From JBOGIF01 sp050742415 (GTDB taxonomy: Bacteria; Actinomycetota; Acidimicrobiia; Acidimicrobiales; AC-14), in the NCBI GenBank assembly GCA_050742415.1, contig JBOGIF010000201.1, forward strand, positions 1 to 34,788: 34,788 nt of DNA, written 5' to 3'. The notes under the pieces were generated by a model. It was not told the origin of the DNA, searched no databases, and saw nothing but the letters and a program-made list of their open reading frames with translations. Within the stretch, counting starts at the first letter, position 1, and each line of letters opens with the position of its first letter. Below are positions 9,153 to 16,495 of this stretch, one piece after another. Made by a program: the position numbers and the translations under genes.

Positions 9153-9855
9153 CGTCTGCTGCCACCCGCTCGGACAACCGCGCCCACGCGGTGCGGGCCG
9201 CGCCCTGCTCCGCCTGCTTCTTGGACCGGCCCTGGCCGGACCCGCATGGGTCGCCGCGGACGAAGACGGTGGCCGAGAACTGCTTGGCATGGTCCGGACC
9301 GGCTCCGACCACCTCGTATCGGGGGAGGTCGTCGAAGCGGCGGGCGGCCAGCTCCTGGAGGCGGGTCTTGTAGTCGTGGCCACCGGGGCCGGCCGCCGCC
9401 TCCGCCATGGCGTCGCCGAGGAGCCTCATGACCAGCTCCGCCGCCGGGTCCCACCCACCGTCGATGTACACCGCTCCGATCACGGCCTCCATGGCGTCGG
9501 AGAGGATCGACGGCTTCTCGCGTCCACCGGAGGCATCCTCGCCCTTGCCGAGGCTGACGGCCTCGCCGAGGCGGAGCGTCTCGGCGGCCTCGGCCAGCGC
9601 CCCGGCATTGACAACCGCGGCCCGCACCTGGGCCAGCTGGCCCTCGGGCAGGTCCGGATAGGTCCGATAGAGGTGGCTGGTGACCACCAGGCCCAGAACC
9701 GCGTCGCCCAGGAACTCGAGCCGCTCGTTCGACGAGGTGCCCGGGCTCTCGGCGCACCACGACCGGTGGGCGAGCGCCCGCGTCAGCAGGGTGGGGTCGT
9801 CGAAGTGACGACCGAGACGCTCACCGAGGGCCTGAACCGGGGAGGTGTCGATCAG
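9145..9855 (-). CDS. rnc: Ribonuclease III
   Basis: The product of about 236 aa has the RNase III signature NERLEFLGDAVLGLVV, preceded by HFDDPTLLTRALAHRSW, and the second acidic cluster LSDAMEAVIGAVYIDGG. A C-terminal dsRNA-binding domain runs from DYKTRLQELAARR to SKKQAEQGAARTAW. It processes rRNA and other double-stranded RNA. No ATG, GTG or TTG exists in frame near the conserved N terminus. The best start is CTG at 9853-9855, which overlaps the acpP stop (CTGA) and gives residues starting LIDTSPVQALGERL. Translation is presumably coupled to acpP. The coding frame is sure; the start codon is an inference. Confidence 0.92.
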   Translation of the reverse strand: MIDTSPVQALGERLGRHFDDPTLLTRALAHRSWCAESPGTSSNERLEFLGDAVLGLVVTSHLYRTYPDLPEGQLAQVRAAVVNAGALAEAAETLRLGEAVSLGKGEDASGGREKPSILSDAMEAVIGAVYIDGGWDPAAELVMRLLGDAMAEAAAGPGGHDYKTRLQELAARRFDDLPRYEVVGAGPDHAKQFSATVFVRGDPCGSGQGRSKKQAEQGAARTAWARLSERVAADDA

Positions 9856-10154
9856 GACTGCGTGACCTCGGCGACCCGGCCGACGACGTAGTCGACGGCG
9901 TCGCGCACGGTCTTGAGGTCTTCGAGGTCCTCGTCCTCGATACGGAAGCCGACGTTGCGCTCGCCCAGCTCTTCCTCGATGGCCTCCACCAGCTCGATCA
10001 GAGCGAGTGAGTCGGCACCAAGGTCGTCGGTGAACGACGCGCCCTCGGCGATGGCGGAGGGCTCGACCTCCAAGATGTCGGCCAGCCGGTCCCGAACGAG
10101 GTCGAGCACCTGCTCGCGATTGGGAGGGCCATCGATCTGGGTTTCGGCAGGCAC
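9852..10154 (-). CDS. acpP: Acyl carrier protein
   Basis: The 100-aa acidic protein carries the phosphopantetheine attachment motif DDLGADSLAL, with S49 as the modified serine. It is followed by the recognition helix IELVEAIEEELG and by IEDEDLEDLKTVRDAVDYV. It carries growing acyl chains in type II fatty acid synthesis. It has about 15 more N-terminal residues than E. coli ACP. The start is GTG. The gene sits directly before rnc, an order common in bacteria, and its stop overlaps the likely CTG start of rnc. A -10-like hexamer and a tandem 8-bp repeat precede it. Confidence 0.95.
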   Translation of the reverse strand: MPAETQIDGPPNREQVLDLVRDRLADILEVEPSAIAEGASFTDDLGADSLALIELVEAIEEELGERNVGFRIEDEDLEDLKTVRDAVDYVVGRVAEVTQS

Positions 10155-10196
10155 GTCGGGCTCCCCGAGAGGCGTGGCGGTACGGAACGGGAGGGG

Positions 10197-10228
10197 AGTC
10201 TAGTGACAGGCCCGCTTGTGCGCTTGTG
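10197..10228 (-). promoter_or_regulatory. Candidate acpP promoter with tandem 8-bp repeat
   Basis: On the minus strand a TAGACT hexamer (10197-10202) fits a -10 box 42 nt before the acpP GTG. Just upstream lie two perfect head-to-tail copies of CACAAGCG (10213-10220 and 10221-10228), covering the -35 area. Such a direct repeat could bind a regulator of fatty acid or envelope genes. The pstB stop is only about 5 bp beyond the repeats. No experimental evidence is visible. Confidence 0.35.
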
Positions 10229-10232
10229 AACG

Positions 10233-10907
10233 TTAGACGGCCGCCGGCATTGGGTCGGGCAGGGTCACGACCTCGTCGCACAGGCGGTCGAGCTGAGCCC
10301 GGTCGTGCGACACCAGGAGCAGGCTGCGGCTCCCGGCCACGCCCGCCACCGCTGCCTCGACCGTCGCCGCCGACACCGCGTCGAGGGCGCTCGTCGGCTC
10401 GTCCAGCAGCAAGAGGTCGGGGTCGAGGGCCAAGGCCCGGGCCAGGCACAGGCGCTGGCGCTGGCCCACGCTGAGCTCCTCGGCGGGGGCGTCGAGCCGG
10501 CCGCCCACCTCGTCCCAGAGGCCGGCCTCCACCAACGCCGCCTCGGCGCGGGCCCGTAACTGCGCCCTCGACGCCCGGATCACGTGCCGGAGGCCGAAGA
10601 CGGTGTTGGCCAGCACCGACGCCGGGAAGACCACCGGCGTCTGGCCCACGAGCACGGCTCGGGCGCGCAGCGCCGGAAGATCGGCTCCGGAGGCAAGCAC
10701 GTCGACCCCCAGCACCTCGATGCTGCCCCGGGCGCTGAGCGCGACCGGGAGCAGCCCGGTCAGGGCGCGCAGGATCGTGGACTTCCCGGCCCCGGAGGGC
10801 CCGCGGATGCCGAGGGTGCCGCCCGCGGGCACGCCGAAGGAAACCGGCTCGAACAGCGGCCGGCCGCAGCACCAAACGCTCAGATCGTGGGCGAGGACCG
10901 CCGTCAT
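10233..10907 (-). CDS. pstB: Phosphate-type ABC transporter ATP-binding protein (PstB-like)
   Basis: The 224-aa ATPase has Walker A GPSGAGKST, a Q-loop VGQTPVVFPASVLANTVFG (the Q-x-P-x-x-FP-x-S pattern is typical of PstB), signature LSVGQRQRL, Walker B LLLLDEPTSALD and an H-loop VSHDRAQ. It would energise the fused permease encoded just upstream; its ATG overlaps that gene's stop as ATGA. It is shorter than usual PstB (about 250-260), and the signature has LSVGQ in place of LSGGQ. Phosphate specificity is inferred from the PstS-like protein in the same operon. No phoU follows. Confidence 0.86.
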   Translation of the reverse strand: MTAVLAHDLSVWCCGRPLFEPVSFGVPAGGTLGIRGPSGAGKSTILRALTGLLPVALSARGSIEVLGVDVLASGADLPALRARAVLVGQTPVVFPASVLANTVFGLRHVIRASRAQLRARAEAALVEAGLWDEVGGRLDAPAEELSVGQRQRLCLARALALDPDLLLLDEPTSALDAVSAATVEAAVAGVAGSRSLLLVSHDRAQLDRLCDEVVTLPDPMPAAV

Positions 10908-12694
10908 GGCATCTTCGCCTCCATGCGCCGTCGGGCCGGGGCGGCAGCGAGGACCAACAGGCCGGCGATGGCGACGAGCACCACCGCCGCGCCCCATGCC
11001 GTGCGCACTGCCAGGGGTTCGGCCGCATCCTGGGCGAGCACGAAGATGTGGGTCGGGAGCGCGACCACCGGCGACTCTCGCACGCCTCCGGGAAGGAGCC
11101 TCGCGCCCGAGAAGACGGTCGCCGTGAACAGGAGGGGCGCGGTCTCCCCCGCGGCCCGGGCCAGGCCGAGCAGAGTGCCGGTGACGAGACCGGGAACGGC
11201 CTGGGGCACGACCACCGACCGCACCAGCTGGTCACGCCGCAGGCCCATGGCCAGCGCCGCCTCCCGGCGCTCGGCCGGCAGCGCCGCCACGGATGCGGCC
11301 ACCGCCACCACGATCGGCGGGACCGCCACCACGGCGAGGACGATGCTGCCGGCCACCCAGCTCTTGCCCCAACCGAGGCGGGTGCTGAAGAGCCAGTAGC
11401 CCCACAGTCCCAGCAGGATCGAGGGGACGCCGCCGAGTGTGAGGGTGAGAGAGCGCAACCACCGGGCGACAGCAGGCCGGGCATACTCGGACACGACCAG
11501 GCCGAGCCCGAGCCCGACCGGCGCAGCCATCAGGCCGGCGGCGGCGACGAGCAGCATGGTGCCGGCGATCTGGCCCCGGACCCCTCCCCCGCTGGCGCCG
11601 GACGACGCCCCGGCCCAGAACGCCGGCTGCAGCGCCAGAGACCCACGGGTCACCACGGCGGCCAGCAAGGCCACGACTAGTGCCAGCACGACACCCAAGG
11701 CCGCGCTCGACCCCACGGTGGCGGCTCGATCGACCGAGCGCCGCGGCGCACCGAACCCCCGCCGGGACAGCCCCGACCGCGAGGAGCGCCAGCGGCCCCC
11801 CGTGCTACGCCCCGCAGCCGACGCCTCCCAGCGGCGGCCACCTACCGTGAGCCCGGCCACCGCAACCAGCAGGATCAGACCCAAGGCGCAGAGGGCCGCC
11901 CAGTGGGGCCCCGAGGTGCCGGCCAGCACGCTCTCGGGGCCGTTCAACGTGCTGGTCAGGGTCTGGCCGGGACGCACCAACCTCGTCAGCACGTCGGCGG
12001 TCGACGACGGGAACCGCCCGTCGGCCCGGCCCACCACGAGGAAGACGGCGATGGTCTCGCCCACGGCGCGGGCCAGGCCGAGGAGCGCGGCGGCGCCCAT
12101 CCCCTGGCTGGCCTTGGGCAGGACGGCGCTGCGGATCACCTCGGAGCGGGTGAGGCCGCAGGCGGCGGCGGCCTCGCGATCTCCGGCAGGCACCGCAGCC
12201 AACGCGTCAACCGAGACGGCCACGATCGTGGGCAAGACCATGACCGCCAGCACCAGGGCCGCCGCCAGCAGGCTGTCACCGCCGGGGACGCCGGCCAGAC
12301 GCGAGACCAGCGGCCGGACGTAGGCGATCCCCACCAGGCCGTAGACGATCGAGGGCACGACCGCCAACAGCTCGCACCCGCTCCGCAGGGCGCGCCGCCA
12401 CCGAAGTGGCGCGAGCTCGGCGACGGCGATGGCCGCGGCCCAACCGATGGGGGCGGCAAGAGCGAGCGCCAGGCCGGCGACGGCCGCCGTGCCCCAGATC
12501 ATCGCCGCCGCCCCGAACCTCCCACCGGCGGGGTGCCAGACCGACGAGGTCAGCAGACGCGCCCAATCGAGCGGGCCCGACGTGACGCCCACCACCAGAA
12601 AGCCGACAACCGCGGCTAGGGCCAGCATCGCGGCACCGGCCATCGCCCATGCCGCCGCCGGCACCCACCGCACCCGTGTCCGGCCCCGGATCAC
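10904..12694 (-). CDS. Fused PstC-PstA phosphate-type ABC permease
   Basis: The 596-aa protein contains two complete BPD-type permease halves in one frame. The first half (about 1-285, PstC-like) has the EAA loop AAACGLTRSEVIRSAVLPKA and the PSIVYGLVGIAYVRPL segment. After a hydrophilic Arg/Ser/Gly linker near 290-320, the second half (PstA-like) has GGVPSILLGLWGYWLF and the EAA loop ALAMGLRRDQLVRSVVVPQA, followed by RAAGETAPLLFTA. In most bacteria pstC and pstA are separate genes. The start is GTG at 12692-12694, overlapping the pstS stop as GTGA; pstB starts within its stop. All parts of a minimal uptake system are therefore in one coupled operon. Confidence 0.9.
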   Translation of the reverse strand: MIRGRTRVRWVPAAAWAMAGAAMLALAAVVGFLVVGVTSGPLDWARLLTSSVWHPAGGRFGAAAMIWGTAAVAGLALALAAPIGWAAAIAVAELAPLRWRRALRSGCELLAVVPSIVYGLVGIAYVRPLVSRLAGVPGGDSLLAAALVLAVMVLPTIVAVSVDALAAVPAGDREAAAACGLTRSEVIRSAVLPKASQGMGAAALLGLARAVGETIAVFLVVGRADGRFPSSTADVLTRLVRPGQTLTSTLNGPESVLAGTSGPHWAALCALGLILLVAVAGLTVGGRRWEASAAGRSTGGRWRSSRSGLSRRGFGAPRRSVDRAATVGSSAALGVVLALVVALLAAVVTRGSLALQPAFWAGASSGASGGGVRGQIAGTMLLVAAAGLMAAPVGLGLGLVVSEYARPAVARWLRSLTLTLGGVPSILLGLWGYWLFSTRLGWGKSWVAGSIVLAVVAVPPIVVAVAASVAALPAERREAALAMGLRRDQLVRSVVVPQAVPGLVTGTLLGLARAAGETAPLLFTATVFSGARLLPGGVRESPVVALPTHIFVLAQDAAEPLAVRTAWGAAVVLVAIAGLLVLAAAPARRRMEAKMP

Positions 12695-13575
12695 GCCGCC
12701 TTGCCGAGGTCCGCAAGGTTCAGGTAGCCGTGCTTGCGGACGAGCCGCTGGCCTTCGGGCGACACGACGAAGTCGATGAAGCGCTTGGCCTCGCCGGCCG
12801 GCGGCCCGTTGGTGACGAGGTACAGCGGGCGCGACATGGGGTACCTGCCGTCGGCCACGTTGGCCGGCGTGGGCTCGATCCCGTCGAGGGCGACGGCAAC
12901 CAGCTGCGGGTAGCCGTCGATGAACGACGACGACAGCGGGCCCACCGAGCCAGCCGTGGAAAGCAGCTTCGACCTCGTCTCCTCGTTGCCGCCAACGATG
13001 GCGTAGTTGTCGGACTGGGGCGGGGCTGGCGCCGCCACGCCGGCCCCGTAGAGGTACTTGTCGAGGGCTTCGCGGGTCCCTCGCCCGGGTTCCTTGTCGT
13101 AGACGAACACGGTCAGGTCGGGACCGCCGAGCTCGCGCCAGCTGCCCACCTTGCCCTCGAACAACGAGGTGGCCTGGGCCTTGGTGAGGCTTCTGACACC
13201 TCCGTCGAACACCTCCCGGCGCACAATCACGCCGACCGCGTCCTGACCGATCTCCGTGCTCGTGAACGCCACCTTCGGGAACATCGCGCGGTCGGCGTCG
13301 GCGATGGGCTTGGACGACATGGCGACGTCGACCTGGCCGGCCCCGAGCTGGGCGATGCCCCCGGCCGACCCGCCCTGGCTGTCGACCGTCACCCTCAGAC
13401 CGCGACCGCGCAGGACCTCGGCGGCATCGGCCGCCACCGCGTTGACTGTGGTGGAGCCACTGACCCGAAGGGTCGCGCCGGCGTTGCCGCCGCCATCGGA
13501 CCCTCCGCCACCTCCGCACGCCGCCAGCACGATCAGGCCCAGTCCCACGCTGATTCGTCCCAGCTTCCCCCGCAC
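12691..13575 (-). CDS. pstS: Phosphate-binding lipoprotein, PstS-like
   Basis: The protein of about 294 aa has a signal peptide ending in lipobox LAAC (Cys about 20), then a Gly/Ser spacer. The ligand-binding fold shows GATLRVSGSTTVNAVA, QGGSAGGIAQLGAGQVDVAMSSKPI in pieces, and EPGRGTREALDKYLYG, which fits the cluster-4 phosphate-binding group. It should sit on the outer face of the membrane and deliver phosphate to the fused permease. Two GTG codons are possible. The one at 13573-13575 lies 5 nt after GGAGG (minus strand, 13581-13585), while the one at 13579-13581 overlaps that site, so I prefer the former. A perfect inverted repeat lies just upstream. Confidence 0.9.
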   Translation of the reverse strand: MRGKLGRISVGLGLIVLAACGGGGGSDGGGNAGATLRVSGSTTVNAVAADAAEVLRGRGLRVTVDSQGGSAGGIAQLGAGQVDVAMSSKPIADADRAMFPKVAFTSTEIGQDAVGVIVRREVFDGGVRSLTKAQATSLFEGKVGSWRELGGPDLTVFVYDKEPGRGTREALDKYLYGAGVAAPAPPQSDNYAIVGGNEETRSKLLSTAGSVGPLSSSFIDGYPQLVAVALDGIEPTPANVADGRYPMSRPLYLVTNGPPAGEAKRFIDFVVSPEGQRLVRKHGYLNLADLGKAA

Positions 13576-13592
13576 GCCCACCTCCGGCTGAC

Positions 13593-13608
13593 ATCAACTG
13601 CTGTTGAT
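13593..13608. promoter_or_regulatory. Inverted repeat ATCAAC-4-GTTGAT in the pstS/SnoaL divergent region
   Basis: A perfect 6-bp inverted repeat with a TGCT spacer lies between the divergent pstS and SnoaL-like genes, 7 bp upstream of the pstS ribosome-binding site. It could be an operator, or a small hairpin in the pstS leader. It does not look like the direct-repeat Pho box of Streptomyces. Confidence 0.4.
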
Positions 13609-13655
13609 TCGACTCTCGCAGAGCGCCACTTCGACGGTCAAGACGCCAGACGCCC

Positions 13656-13661
13656 TAGCGT
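13656..13661 (+). promoter_or_regulatory. -10-like TAGCGT before the SnoaL-like gene
   Basis: A TANNNT hexamer lies 7 nt upstream of the ATG at 13669. This spacing places the transcript start at or near the start codon and suggests a leaderless mRNA. No clear -35 or ribosome-binding site is visible. Confidence 0.4.
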
Positions 13662-13668
13662 TGGATCC

Positions 13669-14007
13669 ATGGCGATCCCTCTCGAGACCGCGGTGGACGG
13701 CTACCTCAAGGCCTGGAACGAGCGGGACGCCACGGCCCGCGCCGCCGAGCTCGACGAGGCACTGGCCGACGACGCCGAGATGACCGGGCCCACCGGCACC
13801 TTCAAGGGCCGCGAAGCCATAGACAGGCTCATCGTCGCCATGCAGGACCGGATGGCGGGCGCCCGCATCGTGAGGGTCGGGGAGATGGACGGGCTGACCT
13901 TCGCGTGGCAGGTCCTCTCCCCCGTGGGTGACGTCCTGCTGAGCGGCCACGACCAGGTCGAAACCGCCCCCGACGGCCGCCTCCTGGACATCCGGGTGGC
14001 ACTTTGA
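13669..14007 (+). CDS. SnoaL-like / NTF2-fold protein
   Basis: The 112-aa protein starts MAIPLETAVDGYLKAWNERD and continues with LDEALADDAEMTGPTGTFKGREAI and FAWQVLSPVGDVLLSGHDQVE. This is the alpha-plus-beta cone pattern of SnoaL-like proteins (an A-W-N helix, a D-x-x-G-P-x-G-x-x-x-G-R-E turn). Such proteins act as small isomerases, hydrolases or ligand binders, and the substrate cannot be inferred here. It is divergent from pstS and lies 56 bp before the radical SAM gene. It has its own candidate leaderless start. Confidence 0.78.
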   Translation: MAIPLETAVDGYLKAWNERDATARAAELDEALADDAEMTGPTGTFKGREAIDRLIVAMQDRMAGARIVRVGEMDGLTFAWQVLSPVGDVLLSGHDQVETAPDGRLLDIRVAL

Positions 14008-14063
14008 CCCCGTAGTAGCTTCGACCCGATCTCGCCCGAGGAACCTCTGGAGGCTCTCCCCCT

Positions 14064-15638
14064 ATGACCTTGACCCCGCCCCGTCAGAAGGTGGACCGAG
14101 ACGAGGTCTTTCTCGAGTACACCAAAAGCATCTGCCCGGTGTGCAAGACGGTGATCGACGCCGAGGTCAACGTGAAGGACAACCGGGTCTTCCTGCGTAA
14201 ACGCTGCAAGGAGCACGGCAAGTTCGAGGCGCTCCTCTACTCCGACGCCAAGATGTACTTCGACTCGCTGCGCTACAACAAGCCCGGCACCATCCCGCTG
14301 GAGACCCAGACCGAGGTCAAGGACGGCTGCCCGCTCGACTGCGGCCTGTGCCCCGAGCACAAGCAGCACGCGTGCCTGGGCATCATCGAGGTCAACAGCA
14401 ACTGCAACCTCGACTGCCCGATCTGCTTCGCCGACTCCGGCCACCAGCCCGACGGCTTCTCCCTGACCCACGCGCAGGTGGAGACCGGCCTCGACGCCTT
14501 CGTGCGCTCCGAGGGCGAGCCCGAGGTGGTGATGTTCTCGGGCGGCGAGCCCACCATCCACCCCCACATCCTCGACTTCATCAAGATGGCCCAGGACAAG
14601 GGCGTGCACATGGTCACGCTGAACACCAACGGCATCCGCCTGGCGCACGACCGCAAGTTCATGGCCGAGCTGGCCAAGCTCAAGCCGGTCATCTACATGC
14701 AGTTCGACGGGTTCGAGGAGAAGACCCACCTCGAGATCCGCGGGCGCGACCTACGCGCCGCCAAGCAGAAGGCGCTCGACAACTGCGCCGAGTTCGGCCT
14801 GGGCGTTTCCTTGGTGGCCGCCATCGAGAAGGACCTCAACCAGCACGAGATGGGAGAGATCCTGCGCTTCGGGGTCAAGCACCCGGCGGTGCGCTCGGTG
14901 GCCTTCCAGCCGGTCACCCACTCCGGGCGCCACATCCAGTTCGACCCGATGCAGCGGCTGACCAACGCCGACATCATCCACGGGCTGGTCGACCAGATCC
15001 CCGAGTGGTTCAAGCTGAGCGACTTCGTACCGGTGCCGTGCTGCTTCCCGACCTGCCGGTCGATCACCTACCTGCTGGTCGACGGCGACAACGTGGTGCC
15101 CATCCCCCGCCTGGTCGATGTGGACAACTACCTCGACTACGTCAGCAACCGCGTGATGCCCGACATGAGCGTGCGCGGCGCACTGGAGAAGCTCTGGAGC
15201 GCCTCGGCCGTACCGGGCAACGACGGCAACACCGCCTCCCAGCTCGAGTGCGCCACCTGCGGCATCGACCTGCCCGAGGCCTTGAAGTCGATCGCCGACA
15301 AGTCGTTCATGGTCGTGATCCAGGACTTCCAGGACCCCTACACGCTCAACGTCAAGGCGCTGATGAAGTGCTGCGTGGAGGAGATCACCCCCGACGGCCG
15401 CCTGATCCCGTTCTGCGCCTACAACTCGGTGGGCTACCGCGAACAGGTGCGAGAGCAGCTCAGCGGGGTGAAGGTGCCCACCATCGTCCCGAACTCGGGC
15501 GAGCTCCAGCCGGTGCTGCTCACCACCCGGTACGGCTCCAAGACCTACGGCGACGGGAACGGCGAGGGCGAGGCTGGCGAGGCCGGCAACGGCCCTGTCG
15601 CGGCCGACGCCACCAACATCGGCAAGACTCTGCGGTGA
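14064..15638 (+). CDS. Cysteine-rich radical SAM enzyme of the COG1964/Tes-like family
   Basis: The 524-aa protein has four parts. An N-terminal module (C24-x2-C27, C48 in RKRCKEHGKF) is followed by a second cysteine group C89, C93, C96 in DGCPLDCGLCPEH. The radical SAM core has C114-x3-C118-x2-C121 (NCNLDCPICF) and GGEP at 160-163. A C-terminal part has C326/C327/C331, C396/C399 and MKCC...IPFCAYN (C436, C437, C451). This layout matches COG1964, which includes the archaeal tetraether lipid synthase Tes (MJ0619/MA_1486) and its bacterial homologues, known or thought to couple lipid chains or methylate. The substrate here is not shown by the sequence. An RBS (GGAGG, 14049-14053) precedes the ATG. 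A methyltransferase gene follows. Confidence 0.88.
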   Translation: MTLTPPRQKVDRDEVFLEYTKSICPVCKTVIDAEVNVKDNRVFLRKRCKEHGKFEALLYSDAKMYFDSLRYNKPGTIPLETQTEVKDGCPLDCGLCPEHKQHACLGIIEVNSNCNLDCPICFADSGHQPDGFSLTHAQVETGLDAFVRSEGEPEVVMFSGGEPTIHPHILDFIKMAQDKGVHMVTLNTNGIRLAHDRKFMAELAKLKPVIYMQFDGFEEKTHLEIRGRDLRAAKQKALDNCAEFGLGVSLVAAIEKDLNQHEMGEILRFGVKHPAVRSVAFQPVTHSGRHIQFDPMQRLTNADIIHGLVDQIPEWFKLSDFVPVPCCFPTCRSITYLLVDGDNVVPIPRLVDVDNYLDYVSNRVMPDMSVRGALEKLWSASAVPGNDGNTASQLECATCGIDLPEALKSIADKSFMVVIQDFQDPYTLNVKALMKCCVEEITPDGRLIPFCAYNSVGYREQVREQLSGVKVPTIVPNSGELQPVLLTTRYGSKTYGDGNGEGEAGEAGNGPVAADATNIGKTLR

Positions 15639-15688
15639 CCCCCCCCACCCCCCCCAATCTTTTCGCGCAAGTACACCTGACAGGGGGG
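15639..15688. other. C8-A-C8 tract followed by a G6 run between two genes
   Basis: Directly after the radical SAM stop there are eight C (15639-15646), one A, and eight C (15648-15655). A run of six G follows at 15683-15688. In the plus-strand RNA the C run can pair with the G run across a 27-nt loop; the minus strand has G8-T-G8, which could form G-quadruplex structures. It may mark a terminator-like or attenuating hairpin, or a slippage site. Confidence 0.6.
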
Positions 15689-15727
15689 ACAAACGCGGAG
15701 AGCTCGGTCGTTGGCGGCGGGGACGAC

Positions 15728-16495
15728 GTGAAGGCGTGTTGCGCCCGCAGCTATCAGAGCGACGCGGTGGCGCTCATCCTGGGCGAGAGCTACCACCCCG
15801 GTGGGCTGGATCTCACCCGCCGCCTGGCCGCCGCCCTCGAACTTCGGGCCCGCCAGCAGGTGCTCGACATCGCCAGCGGCCCGGGTGCCACCGCCTTCCT
15901 TCTCGCCGCCGAGTTCGGAGTGGAGGTGGAGGGGGTCGACCTGGGCGCGGAGTCGGTGGCGAAGGCCAACGCCAAGGCCGCCGAGAAGGGCGTCGACAAC
16001 CAGGTTCATTTCACCCTGGGCGACGCCGAGCGACTTCCCCTCGAAGACGCCTCCGTCGACGCCGTGGTCTGCGAGTGCGCCTTCTGCACCTTCCCGGACA
16101 AGCCGACCGCCGCCGCCGAGATGGCGCGCGTGCTTCGACCGGGTGGGCGGCTGGGCATCACCGACGTGGCCCTCGATCCGGCCCGCCTCGACGCCGAGCT
16201 CGCCTCGTTGGCCGGCTGGGTGGCCTGCCTGGCCGACGCCCGCCCCCTCGACGAGTACTGCGAGCTGCTGTCGGCCGCCGGGCTGCGGGTGACCCTCACC
16301 GAGGGCCACGACGACGCCCTGGCCCGCATGATCGACCAGATCGACGCCCGTCTGGTGGCGTTCAAGATCGCCGGAGTGGCGGCGCTCGAGTCGATCGACT
16401 TCGAGCAGGCGCGCCGGCGGGTGGCCCTCGCTGCCCAGGCGGTCGCAGACGGCATCGCCGGCTACAAGCTCCTGGTGGCCGAGAAGCCGGGTTAG
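15728..16495 (+). CDS. SAM-dependent methyltransferase with conserved cysteines (ArsM/UbiE-like fold)
   Basis: This 255-aa class I methyltransferase has motif I VLDIASGPGATAFLLA, acidic GVDLGAES, GDAERLPLEDASVDAV, and post-motif LRPGGRLGITDVA. Cysteines cluster at C4-C5 (KACCARSY) and in VVCECAFCTFPDK. This recalls arsenite methyltransferases, but the exact ArsM three-cysteine pattern is not evident, and a lipid or other soft-nucleophile substrate is equally possible. It lies about 90 bp after the Tes-like gene and may be cotranscribed with it. The GTG at 15728 keeps the CC motif near the N terminus. An in-frame GTG at 15635 overlaps the upstream stop but would translate through the poly-C tract. 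Confidence 0.82.
   Translation: MKACCARSYQSDAVALILGESYHPGGLDLTRRLAAALELRARQQVLDIASGPGATAFLLAAEFGVEVEGVDLGAESVAKANAKAAEKGVDNQVHFTLGDAERLPLEDASVDAVVCECAFCTFPDKPTAAAEMARVLRPGGRLGITDVALDPARLDAELASLAGWVACLADARPLDEYCELLSAAGLRVTLTEGHDDALARMIDQIDARLVAFKIAGVAALESIDFEQARRRVALAAQAVADGIAGYKLLVAEKPG

Noticed and set aside
9856..11484. Extension of the rnc frame upstream through acpP and the pst genes
   Set aside because: The extension is Arg/Gly/Pro-rich noise overlapping acpP, pstB and pstCA, which have clear motifs. Only the part from 9855 downward is RNase III.
12695..13597. Extension of the PstCA frame through pstS
   Set aside because: It overlaps the PstS lipoprotein in another frame and has no membrane or permease pattern. 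The GTG at 12694 fits the operon overlap.
15635..15727. Overlapping GTG as the methyltransferase start
   Set aside because: It would translate the poly-C tract into a proline-rich tail not expected in the family. Kept as an alternative in the feature entry and finding.
14064..16495. ArsS-ArsM arsenosugar pair
   Set aside because: The radical SAM protein has the COG1964 N-terminal cysteine modules and lacks any pattern I recognise from ArsS, so arsenosugar synthesis is not the first choice.
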